A stretch of DNA of 7,462 bases from Halobacteria archaeon. Lineage in GTDB: Bacteria > Pseudomonadota > Gammaproteobacteria > UBA9214. The DNA lies in assembly GCA_013041945.1 (NCBI GenBank), contig JABDRC010000253.1, positions 1-7,462 on the forward strand. The letters run 5' to 3'. A program made the translations under genes and the position numbers. This document shows, piece after piece, positions 1 through 6,435 of the stretch (position 1 is its first letter; every line of letters starts with the position of its first letter). The notes beneath the pieces are model-generated. The model saw only the letters and a program-made list of their open reading frames with translations. It ran no database searches and had not been told where the DNA came from.

Positions 1-540
1 GCCATCCTGCTGCAACAGCTGCAGCAGTTCGCCGGATTCACGCGGGCAGGCACGCCGGTAGACCTCGGCATACTCCACCCTTGCACCGCGCGCATTGAGT
101 GTGTCGCGCAGGGTGTTGCGGCCACCGTTGCCGCGGAAGATGACTACACGCTTGCCGCGCATGGTCTGCAGCCCGTCCAGCGCCAGCAGGCCTTCGCTGC
201 TGTACACCTGTTCCGGTACCAGGTCGACGCTGAGGCCAAGTTCCTCGACCGCGGCGCGCGAGGCGGGTCCGACCGTGGCCAGCATGACATGAGCGGGCCA
301 GTCACGCACTCGCAGGATGGCAGCCAGGCCGGTGGTCACCGCATTGACGCTGATGAACACGGCAAGATCGAACCGGTCGAGTGAATCGATGACCGCACTC
401 AACGCGTTCGCGTCATTCGACGGCAGTATCTCGATCACAGGCAGGTGGATCGCGCGGGCGCCGCCGGACTCGATCAGATCGCACAGGCCCTGCGCCTGCC
501 CGGCCGGTCGCGTTACCAGCACGCGCATCGGTTCAGTCAT
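1..540 (-). CDS. hemD: Uroporphyrinogen-III synthase (HemD), partial, C-terminus beyond the window
   Basis: HemD closes and isomerises hydroxymethylbilane to uroporphyrinogen III in the cytoplasm, the branch point of heme, siroheme and cobalamin synthesis. Reading the minus strand from the ATG at 540 gives 180 uninterrupted codons up to the window edge. The family is usually about 250 residues, so roughly the last quarter is missing. Family-like segments are the N-terminal RVLVTRPAGQ (residues 6-15), FISVNAV near 62-68, VGPASRAAVEELG near 90-102, SSEGLLAL near 113-120, FRGNGG near 134-139 and YAEVYRR near 157-163. The start overlaps the hemC stop by 8 nt, so the two are co-transcribed and probably translationally coupled. 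A second ATG four codons in (528) is an alternative start, and neither has a strong ribosome binding site. Whether it continues into a HemD-HemX fusion cannot be seen. Identification is by motif recall and by linkage to hemC. Confidence 0.93.
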   Translation of the reverse strand, partial: MTEPMRVLVTRPAGQAQGLCDLIESGGARAIHLPVIEILPSNDANALSAVIDSLDRFDLAVFISVNAVTTGLAAILRVRDWPAHVMLATVGPASRAAVEELGLSVDLVPEQVYSSEGLLALDGLQTMRGKRVVIFRGNGGRNTLRDTLNARGARVEYAEVYRRACPRESGELLQLLQQDG

Positions 541-1462
541 GCAGGAGTTTATCCAGGATGGCCCGGGCACCGCGCGCCAGCAGGTCTTCGGCCAGCTGTT
601 CGCCCAGGTCCGCGGCATCCGCCGCCGGGCCGCTGATAACTCCGCGCACCGTGTCACTGCCATTCGGCCAGCCCACCAGGCCGCGCAGGTGCAGCAAATC
701 TTCATCAAGCTCCGAGTAACCGGCGACCGGCGCCTGGCAACCACCTGCCAGGCGCGCGTTCATGGCGCGCTCGGCAGCCGTACTCGTGGCTGTGTACGGG
801 TGATTCAGGCCGGCAATCAGGCCGTCAATACGTGTATCACCGCTGCGGCATTCGATACCGATGACGCCCTGTGCAATCGCCGGCAACATGGCCTCCGGAT
901 CGAGCGCACGGGTAATGCGTTCCTCCATGCCGAGCCGTCTCAGTCCGGCACAGGCAAGCACAATGGCATCGTAGTCACCGTCATCGAGTTTCGCGAGGCG
1001 GGTATTCACGTTGCCGCGCAAATCGAGTATTTCCAGGTCAGGCCGGGTCGCGCGCAGCTGGCACTGGCGTCGCAGGCTGGATGTACCGACACGCGCGCCC
1101 AGCGGCAAGTCGTCGATACCGGTAAAGCTGTTTGACACAAACGCATCGCGCGGGTCCTCGCGTTCCAGTATTGCACCGATCCCGAGCCCGGCCGGCAGCT
1201 CGGCCGGCACGTCTTTCATGGAGTGCACGGCAATATCGGCACGCCCCTCCAGCATGCCGTTTTCCAGTTCCTTGACGAACAGGCCCTTGCCGCCGATCTT
1301 GGCCAGCGGACTGTCCAGCACACGATCGCCCTGCGTCGTCATGGTCACCAGTTCGACCTCCAGTCCGGGGTGCAGCGTCTGCAGGCGCTGGCGCACGTGT
1401 TCCGCCTGCCACAGGGCCAGCGGGCTTTTGCGGGTCGCAATTCGCAACGGATCGGTTGACAT
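533..1462 (-). CDS. hemC: Porphobilinogen deaminase (hydroxymethylbilane synthase)
   Basis: HemC polymerises four porphobilinogen molecules into hydroxymethylbilane in the cytoplasm, feeding HemD directly. The 309-residue product is the full family length. It opens with LRIATRKSPLALWQAE (6-21), then has TQGD (43-46), IGGKGLFVKELE (56-67) and HSMKDVP (80-86), which carries the catalytic Asp84. It continues with the arginine-rich VGTSSLRRQCQL (125-136), LRGNVNTRL (148-156) and LAGGCQAPVAG (238-248), in which Cys242 is the expected dipyrromethane attachment site. The usual GQGA motif reads AQGV at 197-200, a mild variation. The ATG at 1462 has a GGGA about 7 nt upstream and an AAGAGG about 14 nt upstream. 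A perfect TATAAT lies at 1503-1508 on the same strand, inside the neighbouring divergent gene. hemC and hemD form an operon. Unlike in Pseudomonas, hemC is separated from algR by an opposite-strand gene. Confidence 0.97.
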   Translation of the reverse strand: MSTDPLRIATRKSPLALWQAEHVRQRLQTLHPGLEVELVTMTTQGDRVLDSPLAKIGGKGLFVKELENGMLEGRADIAVHSMKDVPAELPAGLGIGAILEREDPRDAFVSNSFTGIDDLPLGARVGTSSLRRQCQLRATRPDLEILDLRGNVNTRLAKLDDGDYDAIVLACAGLRRLGMEERITRALDPEAMLPAIAQGVIGIECRSGDTRIDGLIAGLNHPYTATSTAAERAMNARLAGGCQAPVAGYSELDEDLLHLRGLVGWPNGSDTVRGVISGPAADAADLGEQLAEDLLARGARAILDKLLHD

Positions 1463-1485
1463 CGGTTTGTCCCGGACCTCTTAAT
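1456..1485 (+). promoter_or_regulatory. Candidate promoter for the thioredoxin-like gene
   Basis: A perfect -35 hexamer TTGACA lies at 1456-1461, overlapping the antisense of the hemC start codon. With an 18-bp spacer it is followed by CTTAAT (1480-1485), which matches the -10 consensus at four of six positions. The predicted start of transcription would be near 1492, at or next to the first ATG of the downstream gene. This is consensus matching only, and nearby TTAATA/TAATAG offer alternative -10 registers. Confidence 0.4.
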
Positions 1486-1491
1486 AGACAA

Positions 1492-2022
1492 ATGATGGAA
1501 CGATTATACAAGGCCATTCTGCCAGTATGTGCTTTATTTTACAGCATATTATCTATCGCACAGGCCGGCGTGGCGGTACCTGTGGGCAGTGACCTGCAGG
1601 CCGATGCCGGGATTGCCGACAGCCGGCGCCTGCCGATCCTGCTGGTATTTTCGGCCATCGACTGTGACTATTGCGAATTGCTGGAAGAGGATTTTCTCGA
1701 GCCCATGCTGCTCAGCGGTGAATACGGGGACCGTGTCATTATCCGCAAGGTGGTCCTGGACAACGGTTCGCGGCTGAGGGATTTCAGCGGGCGGCGGCGC
1801 GACGCCACGGCACTGTCCGATGACTACAAGGTGTTCGTCACACCCACCATGCTGTTCCTTGACAGTAACGGTACGGAACTGACCGACCGCATGCTCGGCA
1901 TCAACACACCGGAACTGTTCGGCGGTTATCTCGACGACTGCATCGAGACCGCACTGATGAAAGTACGCGGGGTTGATGCTTCGCTGTGGCCGGTATCCTG
2001 TCTGGAGAACCGCCAGCGCTAG
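1492..2022 (+). CDS. Exported thioredoxin-fold protein with CDYC motif
   Basis: The 176-residue product begins with a signal peptide: charged start MMERLYK, hydrophobic run to about residue 22, and a likely AQA-G cleavage site near 23-26. It is therefore expected in the periplasm. The mature part carries a thioredoxin-like segment, LLVFSAIDCDYCELLEEDF, with the CxxC pair at Cys58 and Cys61, and a VTPTMLFLD segment with the likely cis-proline at 118. Two further cysteines lie at about 150 and 170. It resembles SoxW/DsbD-C-like thioredoxin-related proteins, and a thiol reductase or redox role is inferred. Substrate and partner are unknown. I chose the ATG at 1492 (another follows at 1495) because it starts directly before the signal peptide, whereas the upstream TTG at 1456 would add a non-signal-like extension. 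There is no clear Shine-Dalgarno. The first codons include several TTA and ATA codons, rare elsewhere in this GC-rich window. It lies convergent to algR with a 40-bp gap. Confidence 0.8.
   Translation: MMERLYKAILPVCALFYSILSIAQAGVAVPVGSDLQADAGIADSRRLPILLVFSAIDCDYCELLEEDFLEPMLLSGEYGDRVIIRKVVLDNGSRLRDFSGRRRDATALSDDYKVFVTPTMLFLDSNGTELTDRMLGINTPELFGGYLDDCIETALMKVRGVDASLWPVSCLENRQR
1503..1508 (-). promoter_or_regulatory. Candidate -10 box of the hemC promoter
   Basis: On the minus strand 1508 to 1503 reads TATAAT, a perfect sigma-70 -10 hexamer. It would place transcription start near 1496 and give hemC a leader of about 34 nt containing both of its candidate ribosome binding sites. No good -35 hexamer is visible at the usual spacing. 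The stretch behind it, 1530-1557, is unusually AT-rich for this window and could act as an UP-like element, which is inference. The box lies within the early codons of the divergent gene. Confidence 0.45.
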
Positions 2023-2062
2023 CAGCGCCGGTGTGCACCCGGAACGGGCGTGGCAGGCGGTT

Positions 2063-2809
2063 TTATCCCTTCTTTTCGAGCGCCTTGACCAGCTTGCGGA
2101 TGAGCGCGGTGTGGCGACGGCTGACTTCCAGCGTGGTCTCGACACCGGCCAGACACACACACGCGCGCCCCTCGTCATCCTTCTCCATGCCGGTTATATA
2201 ACGGCGTGCGACCAGTGCATTGCGGTGAATGCGCACAAAGCTGTCGGTAAACTCGTCTTCCAGTGCCTTCAGGGTTTCCTCGATCAGCACGCTCAGGTCC
2301 GCCGTGCACACGGTGACGTATTTCTGGTCTGCCTGGAAGTAACGGATATCCTCAACCGGTACCAGCTGCAGGCTGCCGCGAACGCGCGCGCAGATCCGGT
2401 CACGCGCGGCGTGATCTTCATCCGCCTCGTCCAGCGCGGCAATCTGTATGCGCGTCATGCGCTGTGCATGCATCAGCGCCTCGATCAGACGCTCCTGTCG
2501 CACCGGCTTCAGCAGGTAATCGACGGCGTGCATATCGAAGGCCTGCAGGGCATAGTCGTTATAGGCCGTGGTAAATATGATCGCCGGCGGTTGTTCCATG
2601 GCCTGCAGGTGATGCGCGGCCTCCAGGCCGTCCATACCCGGCATGCGGATATCCATCAGCACGACATCCGGCTGGTGTGCCGATGCCAGTTCGACCGCCT
2701 CGCCGCCGTTCGCCGCCAGCCCGCATACCGTGCAGCTGTCCAGGTCACCGACCATGCCTTCCAGGCGTGTCCGTGCCGGTGCCTCGTCATCGACGATGAG
2801 TACTTTCAC
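2063..2809 (-). CDS. algR: LytTR-family response regulator, AlgR-like
   Basis: This is a cytoplasmic two-component transcription regulator of 248 residues, the same length I recall for Pseudomonas AlgR. The receiver domain spans about 1-120, with the acidic pocket Asp7-Asp8, phosphorylation site Asp53 in VVLMDIRMPGMDG, Thr80/Thr81 and Lys101 in LLKPVR. The LytTR DNA-binding domain spans about 139-243 and includes YFQADQKYVTV (157-167), the hallmark FVRIHRNALVAR (191-202) and VSRRH (229-233). Translation starts at a GTG (2809-2807) that overlaps the algZ stop by 4 nt (GTGA), with a G-rich ribosome binding site inside the end of algZ. The pair is therefore co-expressed. In Pseudomonas the homologue controls alginate production, twitching motility and virulence. 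The target genes here are not known. The gene lies convergent to the exported thioredoxin-fold gene. Confidence 0.92.
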   Translation of the reverse strand: MKVLIVDDEAPARTRLEGMVGDLDSCTVCGLAANGGEAVELASAHQPDVVLMDIRMPGMDGLEAAHHLQAMEQPPAIIFTTAYNDYALQAFDMHAVDYLLKPVRQERLIEALMHAQRMTRIQIAALDEADEDHAARDRICARVRGSLQLVPVEDIRYFQADQKYVTVCTADLSVLIEETLKALEDEFTDSFVRIHRNALVARRYITGMEKDDEGRACVCLAGVETTLEVSRRHTALIRKLVKALEKKG

Positions 2810-3891
2810 TGTTTAGCTGCCCCCGGCATTTTCAGCGTCACCGTATAGACACCGTCAGACATCGACGTGAGCAGATCCGCCTGCGCGCCAAACGCGATCT
2901 GCAGCCGCTGGCGAATATTTTCCTGGGCGATTCTCGTGCCCGAGGTACGCTTGCTGATCCCGGCCACCGGGTTGCTGATGACGATTTCCAGGTTGCCGTC
3001 CTGGCTGTGGCCCGCGATATGAATGATGCCGCCCTGCGGCAACGGCTCGATGCCGTGATAGATCGCGTTCTCCAGCAGGGGTTGCAGGATCAGCGGCGGC
3101 ACCGCCGTCTCCAGCGACAGGTCATCCAGGTCCCAGGCCACCGACAGGCGGACGCCGAGTCGCAGTGACTCGATATTCAGATAACGCCGCGCCACTGTCA
3201 GCTCTTCACCCAGCGTGGTCTGGTCATGGTTGCTGTCCAGAGACGCACGAAACAGGTCTGACAGGTCCTCGATGGCCGTCTCGGCCAGTGCCGGATCGGA
3301 ACGCGTCAGTGACGCGATGGTGTTCAGGCTGTTGAACAGGAAGTGCGGGCGGATGCGCGCCTGCAGGGCCTGCACGCGCGCGCTGGCCTCGGTCTTCAGC
3401 TGCTCGCGCCACTGGAACTGTATATACAGGTAACGCAGCACAATGGCCGAGATCACGGTACTGATGGTCAGGCTGCGCAGCAGGAACACCGCATGATCGT
3501 CGACCGTGATCTCCGGGAACAGTGCGCTGTGCACCATCAATCTGAAGGCCAGCTCGCTGACCACCGCGGTCACCAGCAGCACCAGCAGGTAGCTGACCAC
3601 TGCGGCCGCGGTATTTTCCAGCCGCGACAGCAGCGACCGGCCAATGCACAGCACGGCCGCACTGGTGAGCGCGATCCACTGCATGAACAGCGAGATCATG
3701 CCGAGGTTGCCCCATGGATCATCGAGCACACCGGGGCTGACCAGGGTAATAATCAGGGCCAGCAGCTCCGCGATGATGACCACCACGAACACCATGCGCA
3801 CATCGCAGAAATTCGGCAGGAAGCAGCGCTCGAGCTGCTCGATACCGCGCTGATCGGTCGGCTGGCGCATATACATGACGCCGAGTTTCAT
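2806..3891 (-). CDS. algZ: Membrane sensor histidine kinase, AlgZ/FimS-like (LytS-type)
   Basis: This is the inner-membrane sensor partner of the adjacent AlgR-like regulator. From the ATG at 3891 it has 361 residues, close to Pseudomonas AlgZ. Hydrophobic segments at about 33-53, 64-83, 96-117 and 135-155 predict four membrane spans with little periplasmic sensor domain. The kinase core has IRPHFLFNSLNTIASL with the phospho-acceptor His183, a His-kinase type linker, and LLENAIYHG with the N-box Asn275. The glycine-rich ATP-lid motif is weak (SGTRIAQENIRQRL, about 317-330), as expected for this atypical family. A GTG at 3936 would add 15 residues, but that stretch overlaps a repeat copy and looks unrelated to the family. 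ATGs at 3876 and 3870 are other options, and the true start is unresolved. The end overlaps algR by 4 nt. The 5' side faces the divergent argH. Confidence 0.9.
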   Translation of the reverse strand: MKLGVMYMRQPTDQRGIEQLERCFLPNFCDVRMVFVVVIIAELLALIITLVSPGVLDDPWGNLGMISLFMQWIALTSAAVLCIGRSLLSRLENTAAAVVSYLLVLLVTAVVSELAFRLMVHSALFPEITVDDHAVFLLRSLTISTVISAIVLRYLYIQFQWREQLKTEASARVQALQARIRPHFLFNSLNTIASLTRSDPALAETAIEDLSDLFRASLDSNHDQTTLGEELTVARRYLNIESLRLGVRLSVAWDLDDLSLETAVPPLILQPLLENAIYHGIEPLPQGGIIHIAGHSQDGNLEIVISNPVAGISKRTSGTRIAQENIRQRLQIAFGAQADLLTSMSDGVYTVTLKMPGAAKQ

Positions 3892-3929
3892 CCCTGCATC
3901 ACCCGGTTGCAAGCGGGAAAAGAGGAGAG

Positions 3930-3946
3930 AGACCACGGTTTTCCGG
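3930..3946 (+). repeat. Partial third copy of the spacer repeat motif
   Basis: The sequence AGACCACG followed by GTTTTCCGG matches the plus-strand arm at 3991-4008 in its AGACCACG core and the following T-run, 61 bp away and in the same orientation. It is short and imperfect, so chance is possible. It overlaps the upstream GTG candidate start of algZ, which argues against that start. Confidence 0.4.
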
Positions 3947-3985
3947 TCATTTGCCGCGCTTTGCTCCCGTCCCAGTCGAGAAACG

Positions 3986-4070
3986 GGGACAGACCACGTT
4001 TTTGTCCGTTACATCCCCGCAGTGACAGGAGCATGGCAGCGCAGGCGGTAGAAAAAACGTGGCCTGTCCC
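3986..4070. repeat. Imperfect inverted repeat in the algZ-argH divergent spacer
   Basis: The left arm at 3986-4003 reads GGGACAGACCACGTTTTT. The reverse complement of 4053-4070 reads GGGACAGGCCACGTTTTT, identical at 17 of 18 positions. The arms are separated by 49 bp. Similarity continues outward: AAACGG precedes the left arm, and beyond the right arm its complement reads AAAAATGGGGACC, with a small internal GGGAC duplication. Motifs of this GGGACAG-CCACG-TTTT type recur between genes in many gammaproteobacterial genomes, in my recollection sometimes near REP-associated transposases. That family assignment is recall, not demonstrated here. The position between two divergent starts argues against a terminator role. 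Confidence 0.75.
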
Positions 4071-4120
4071 GGTCCCCATTTTTACCCGACAGACTCTGCC
4101 CCCTGTTTCACAGGATTCGT

Positions 4121-4126
4121 TATACT
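4121..4126 (+). promoter_or_regulatory. Candidate argH -10 box
   Basis: TATACT at 4121-4126 matches five of six -10 consensus bases and stands 30 bp upstream of the argH ATG, predicting a leader of roughly 23 nt. No convincing -35 is seen at 16-18 bp spacing. It lies just downstream of the inverted repeat. Confidence 0.35.
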
Positions 4127-4155
4127 GCGCGGCAACAGACGGACTGGCTCTAACC

Positions 4156-5541
4156 ATGACTGACGACACCACAAGCAAGCCCTGGGGCGGGCGTTTCACG
4201 GAATCGACCGATGCATTCGTCGAGGAGTTCACCGCATCGATCGGCTTCGACCAGCGGCTCTACCGGCACGACATCACGGGCTCGATTGCGCATGCCCGCA
4301 TGCTGGCGCATGTCGGCATCATAACGGAGAAGGAAAGCGCGGAAATCGTCGACGGCCTGGAGCAGATCCGCACGGAGATCGAACAGGGTGAGTTCAGCTG
4401 GTCGGTCGGCCTCGAGGACATTCACATGAATATCGAGGCGCGGCTGATCGAGCGCATCGGTGAAACCGGCAAGAAACTGCATACCGGCCGCTCGCGTAAC
4501 GACCAGGTCGCGACCGACCTGCGCCTCTACCTGCGCGATGAAATCGATGACCTCGCAGCGGCCGTGCGCCGCCTGCAGCTCGCGCTGGTCGGGCTGGCCG
4601 AGCGCGAGGCCGACACCATCATGCCGGGTTTCACGCACCTGCAGGTGGCCATGCCCGTCAGCTTCGGACATCACATGCTCGCCTGGGAGGCGATGCTGGA
4701 GCGCGACCATCAGCGCCTGCTCGACTGCCGCAAGCGGGTCAACAGCATGCCGCTGGGCGCGGCCGCGCTCGCCGGCACCGGCTTTCCGATCGACCGGGCA
4801 TTCAGCGCCGGGTTGCTGGGGTTCGACTCGCCGGCAGCCAACTCGCTGGACGCCGTCAGCGACCGGGATTTTGTCATCGAGTTCTGCGCAGCGGCCGCCC
4901 TGATCATGATGCACCTGTCGCGGTTTTCAGAGGAATTGATACTCTGGTCATCGGCACAATTCGACTTTATTGAACTCCCCGACCGCTTCTGCACGGGCTC
5001 CAGCATCATGCCGCAGAAGAAGAACCCGGACGTGCCCGAGCTGGTGCGCGGCAAGAGCGGCCGTGTGACCGGACACCTGGTCGGCCTGCTGATGCTGATG
5101 AAGGGCCAGCCGCTGGCCTATAACAAGGACAACCAGGAGGACAAGGAACCGCTGTTCGATACCGTCGACACGCTGCGCGGTTCGCTGCGCGTGTTCGCCG
5201 ACATGATGCCGGCGATCGGGATCAGGCGTGAAAACATGCAGGCCGCCGCGCGCCAGGGTTTCTCCACAGCGACCGACCTGGCCGATTACCTGGTTCGCAA
5301 GGGCATTGCATTCCGCGACGCGCACGAAATCGTGGGCCGTGCGGTGCGCTTCGGAGTGGACAACAGCAAGGATCTCGCTGATATGACACTGGACGAACTG
5401 CAGGCATTTTCCGGCATGATAGAGGACGATGTTTTCAGCGTGCTGACACTGGAAGGCTCCATGGCGGCACGCGATCACGCGGGCGGCACCGCGCCGCAAC
5501 AGGTTCGTGCGGCGGCCGCGGCCGCGCGCGCGCGGCTTTGA
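4156..5541 (+). CDS. argH: Argininosuccinate lyase
   Basis: ArgH cleaves argininosuccinate to arginine and fumarate in the cytoplasm, the final step of arginine biosynthesis. It works as a homotetramer with active sites shared between subunits. The product is 461 residues, the normal length. Seen in order are the N-terminal KPWGGRF (8-14), the substrate-binding HTGRSRND (109-116), GFTHLQVAMP with His161 (158-167), and the fumarase/aspartase superfamily signature GSSIMPQKKNPD (281-292) with its mobile catalytic-loop serine, encoded near 4996. The ATG at 4156 was chosen because family homology begins directly there. The reading frame stays open far upstream, but only as antisense to algZ. A strong Shine-Dalgarno is lacking. 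The C-terminus is alanine- and arginine-rich, encoded by a GC-only low-complexity stretch at about 5509-5536. The position next to algZ, divergent, matches the Pseudomonas locus. Confidence 0.98.
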   Translation: MTDDTTSKPWGGRFTESTDAFVEEFTASIGFDQRLYRHDITGSIAHARMLAHVGIITEKESAEIVDGLEQIRTEIEQGEFSWSVGLEDIHMNIEARLIERIGETGKKLHTGRSRNDQVATDLRLYLRDEIDDLAAAVRRLQLALVGLAEREADTIMPGFTHLQVAMPVSFGHHMLAWEAMLERDHQRLLDCRKRVNSMPLGAAALAGTGFPIDRAFSAGLLGFDSPAANSLDAVSDRDFVIEFCAAAALIMMHLSRFSEELILWSSAQFDFIELPDRFCTGSSIMPQKKNPDVPELVRGKSGRVTGHLVGLLMLMKGQPLAYNKDNQEDKEPLFDTVDTLRGSLRVFADMMPAIGIRRENMQAAARQGFSTATDLADYLVRKGIAFRDAHEIVGRAVRFGVDNSKDLADMTLDELQAFSGMIEDDVFSVLTLEGSMAARDHAGGTAPQQVRAAAAAARARL

Positions 5542-5590
5542 TGCAACGGTGTCCGCGATTAAAGACAGGCAGCGGTCGTCCGTTAACAGG

Positions 5591-5599
5591 TGTCATAAT
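5591..5599 (+). promoter_or_regulatory. Candidate extended -10 promoter of the PAS/pseudo-GGDEF gene
   Basis: TGTCATAAT at 5591-5599 fits an extended -10 element (TG, one base, then CATAAT matching five of six consensus bases). It would start transcription near 5606, about 23 nt before the ATG at 5629. No good -35 is visible, which extended -10 promoters can tolerate. It implies transcription separate from argH. Confidence 0.4.
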
Positions 5600-5628
5600 G
5601 CACATATGCCCGTAACACCAGCCTATCC

Positions 5629-6435
5629 ATGACAGACATCTCGCCACAGGAAGCCCTGCTGCTGCTGGACATGTCGCCGCAACCCGTGCTGCTGCTGGAA
5701 AACACCGGCACACTGCGCGGCTGCAATCGTGCCTTCCTCACACTGGTCGGCGCCGACGCAGACAGTGCTGTCGATCCTGTCCTCGACGCGGGCCTGCTGC
5801 AGCCCCTGCTGGGCACCAGCACCGTTATCAACTGGATCATGCCGGACGGCGAAGAGCGCTGGCTGGCGGTCGATGTCATCGACATGGCGGGTATCCAGGC
5901 ACGTTTTTACACCGACATCACTGAAAAGCTGCGTCTCCGGCACGAGCGCGACGCCCTGCGGGAAGAGCTCGACGAACAGACCCTGTACGATTCCCGTATC
6001 GGCAGCCTGCTCAGCCGGCGCGGCATCCTGGTATCGCTGGCACCACTGGTTGCACGCAGTCGCCGCTACAACAACCCGCTGTCGATCGTTACCCTGTCCG
6101 TCAGCTCGGGAGCAACCGATCGCAGCAGCGCACTCAAGGACATTACCGCGCTGCTGCGCGACCAGACGCGCTGGGCGGACCTGGTGGGCCTCAATAAAAG
6201 CGAGGCCTTCATCCTGGTACTGCAGGAAACCACGCGCGATGCCGCCCTGGAGCTGGTGGAAAAACTGGCGGCCAAGCTGGACCACATGAACGACAGTGAA
6301 GCACAGCAGCTGGTAGCCTGCTACGGCATCACCGATTGCCAGTCACACGATGACGCCGACTCCCTGCTGGAACGCGCCGAACAGGCGCTGGCCGAGGCCG
6401 GCCAGGGCGACAGCGGCCGGACCGTCGCCCTGTAG
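5629..6435 (+). CDS. PAS domain protein with degenerate GGDEF domain
   Basis: The 268-residue soluble protein has a PAS-like N-terminal domain (about 6-100: LLENTGTLRGCNRAFLTLVGAD, then WIMPDGEERWLAVDVID, ending ARFYTDITEK). A short charged helix or coiled coil follows (100-118), then a GGDEF-fold domain (about 119-265). GGDEF landmarks are DSRIGSLLSRRGIL (121-134, the usual D-LTGL-NRR block), PLSIVTLSV (150-158), RWADLVGLNKSEAFILVL (181-198) and the closing YGITDCQSHDDADSLLERAEQALAEAG (232-258). The signature itself reads about NKSEA (189-193) instead of GGDEF, and the metal-binding Asp expected after the first core strand is absent, so diguanylate cyclase activity is very unlikely. A role as a receptor, dimerisation module or regulator is inferred. 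There is no signal peptide or membrane segment, so it is cytoplasmic. The gap to argH is 87 bp. No clear Shine-Dalgarno precedes the ATG. Confidence 0.82.
   Translation: MTDISPQEALLLLDMSPQPVLLLENTGTLRGCNRAFLTLVGADADSAVDPVLDAGLLQPLLGTSTVINWIMPDGEERWLAVDVIDMAGIQARFYTDITEKLRLRHERDALREELDEQTLYDSRIGSLLSRRGILVSLAPLVARSRRYNNPLSIVTLSVSSGATDRSSALKDITALLRDQTRWADLVGLNKSEAFILVLQETTRDAALELVEKLAAKLDHMNDSEAQQLVACYGITDCQSHDDADSLLERAEQALAEAGQGDSGRTVAL

Noticed and set aside
317..1135. Long plus-strand open frame of 272 codons opposite hemC and hemD
   Set aside because: It is antisense to two well-recognised enzymes, its product has no domain-like pattern, and such frames are common opposite high-GC genes.
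2016..2028. Hairpin GCGCT-AGC-AGCGC spanning the thioredoxin-like stop codon
   Set aside because: It has only 5 bp and no T-run on either strand, so it is too weak to call a terminator.
1973..2848. Plus-strand open frame of 291 codons opposite algR
   Set aside because: The opposite strand encodes an unmistakable receiver-LytTR protein. The frame has low-complexity, unrecognisable composition and no start signals.
3343..4155. Upstream in-frame extension of argH
   Set aside because: ArgH homology begins at the ATG at 4156. The extension is antisense to algZ and crosses the repeats, and would make the protein 271 residues too long.
4150..4914. Minus-strand open frame of 254 codons opposite argH
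   Set aside because: It is a mirror of a conserved housekeeping gene, with no independent evidence of coding.
5572..5580. Possible AlgR-type box (GCGGTCGTC) at the -35 position of the PAS/pseudo-GGDEF promoter
   Set aside because: It matches the remembered CCGTTCGTC at seven of nine positions, but equally good matches occur inside coding sequence (for example near 1830), so chance explains it.
5623..6285. Minus-strand open frame of 220 codons opposite the PAS/pseudo-GGDEF gene
   Set aside because: The plus-strand product shows PAS and GGDEF landmarks, whereas the antisense product is glutamine-rich without recognisable motifs.
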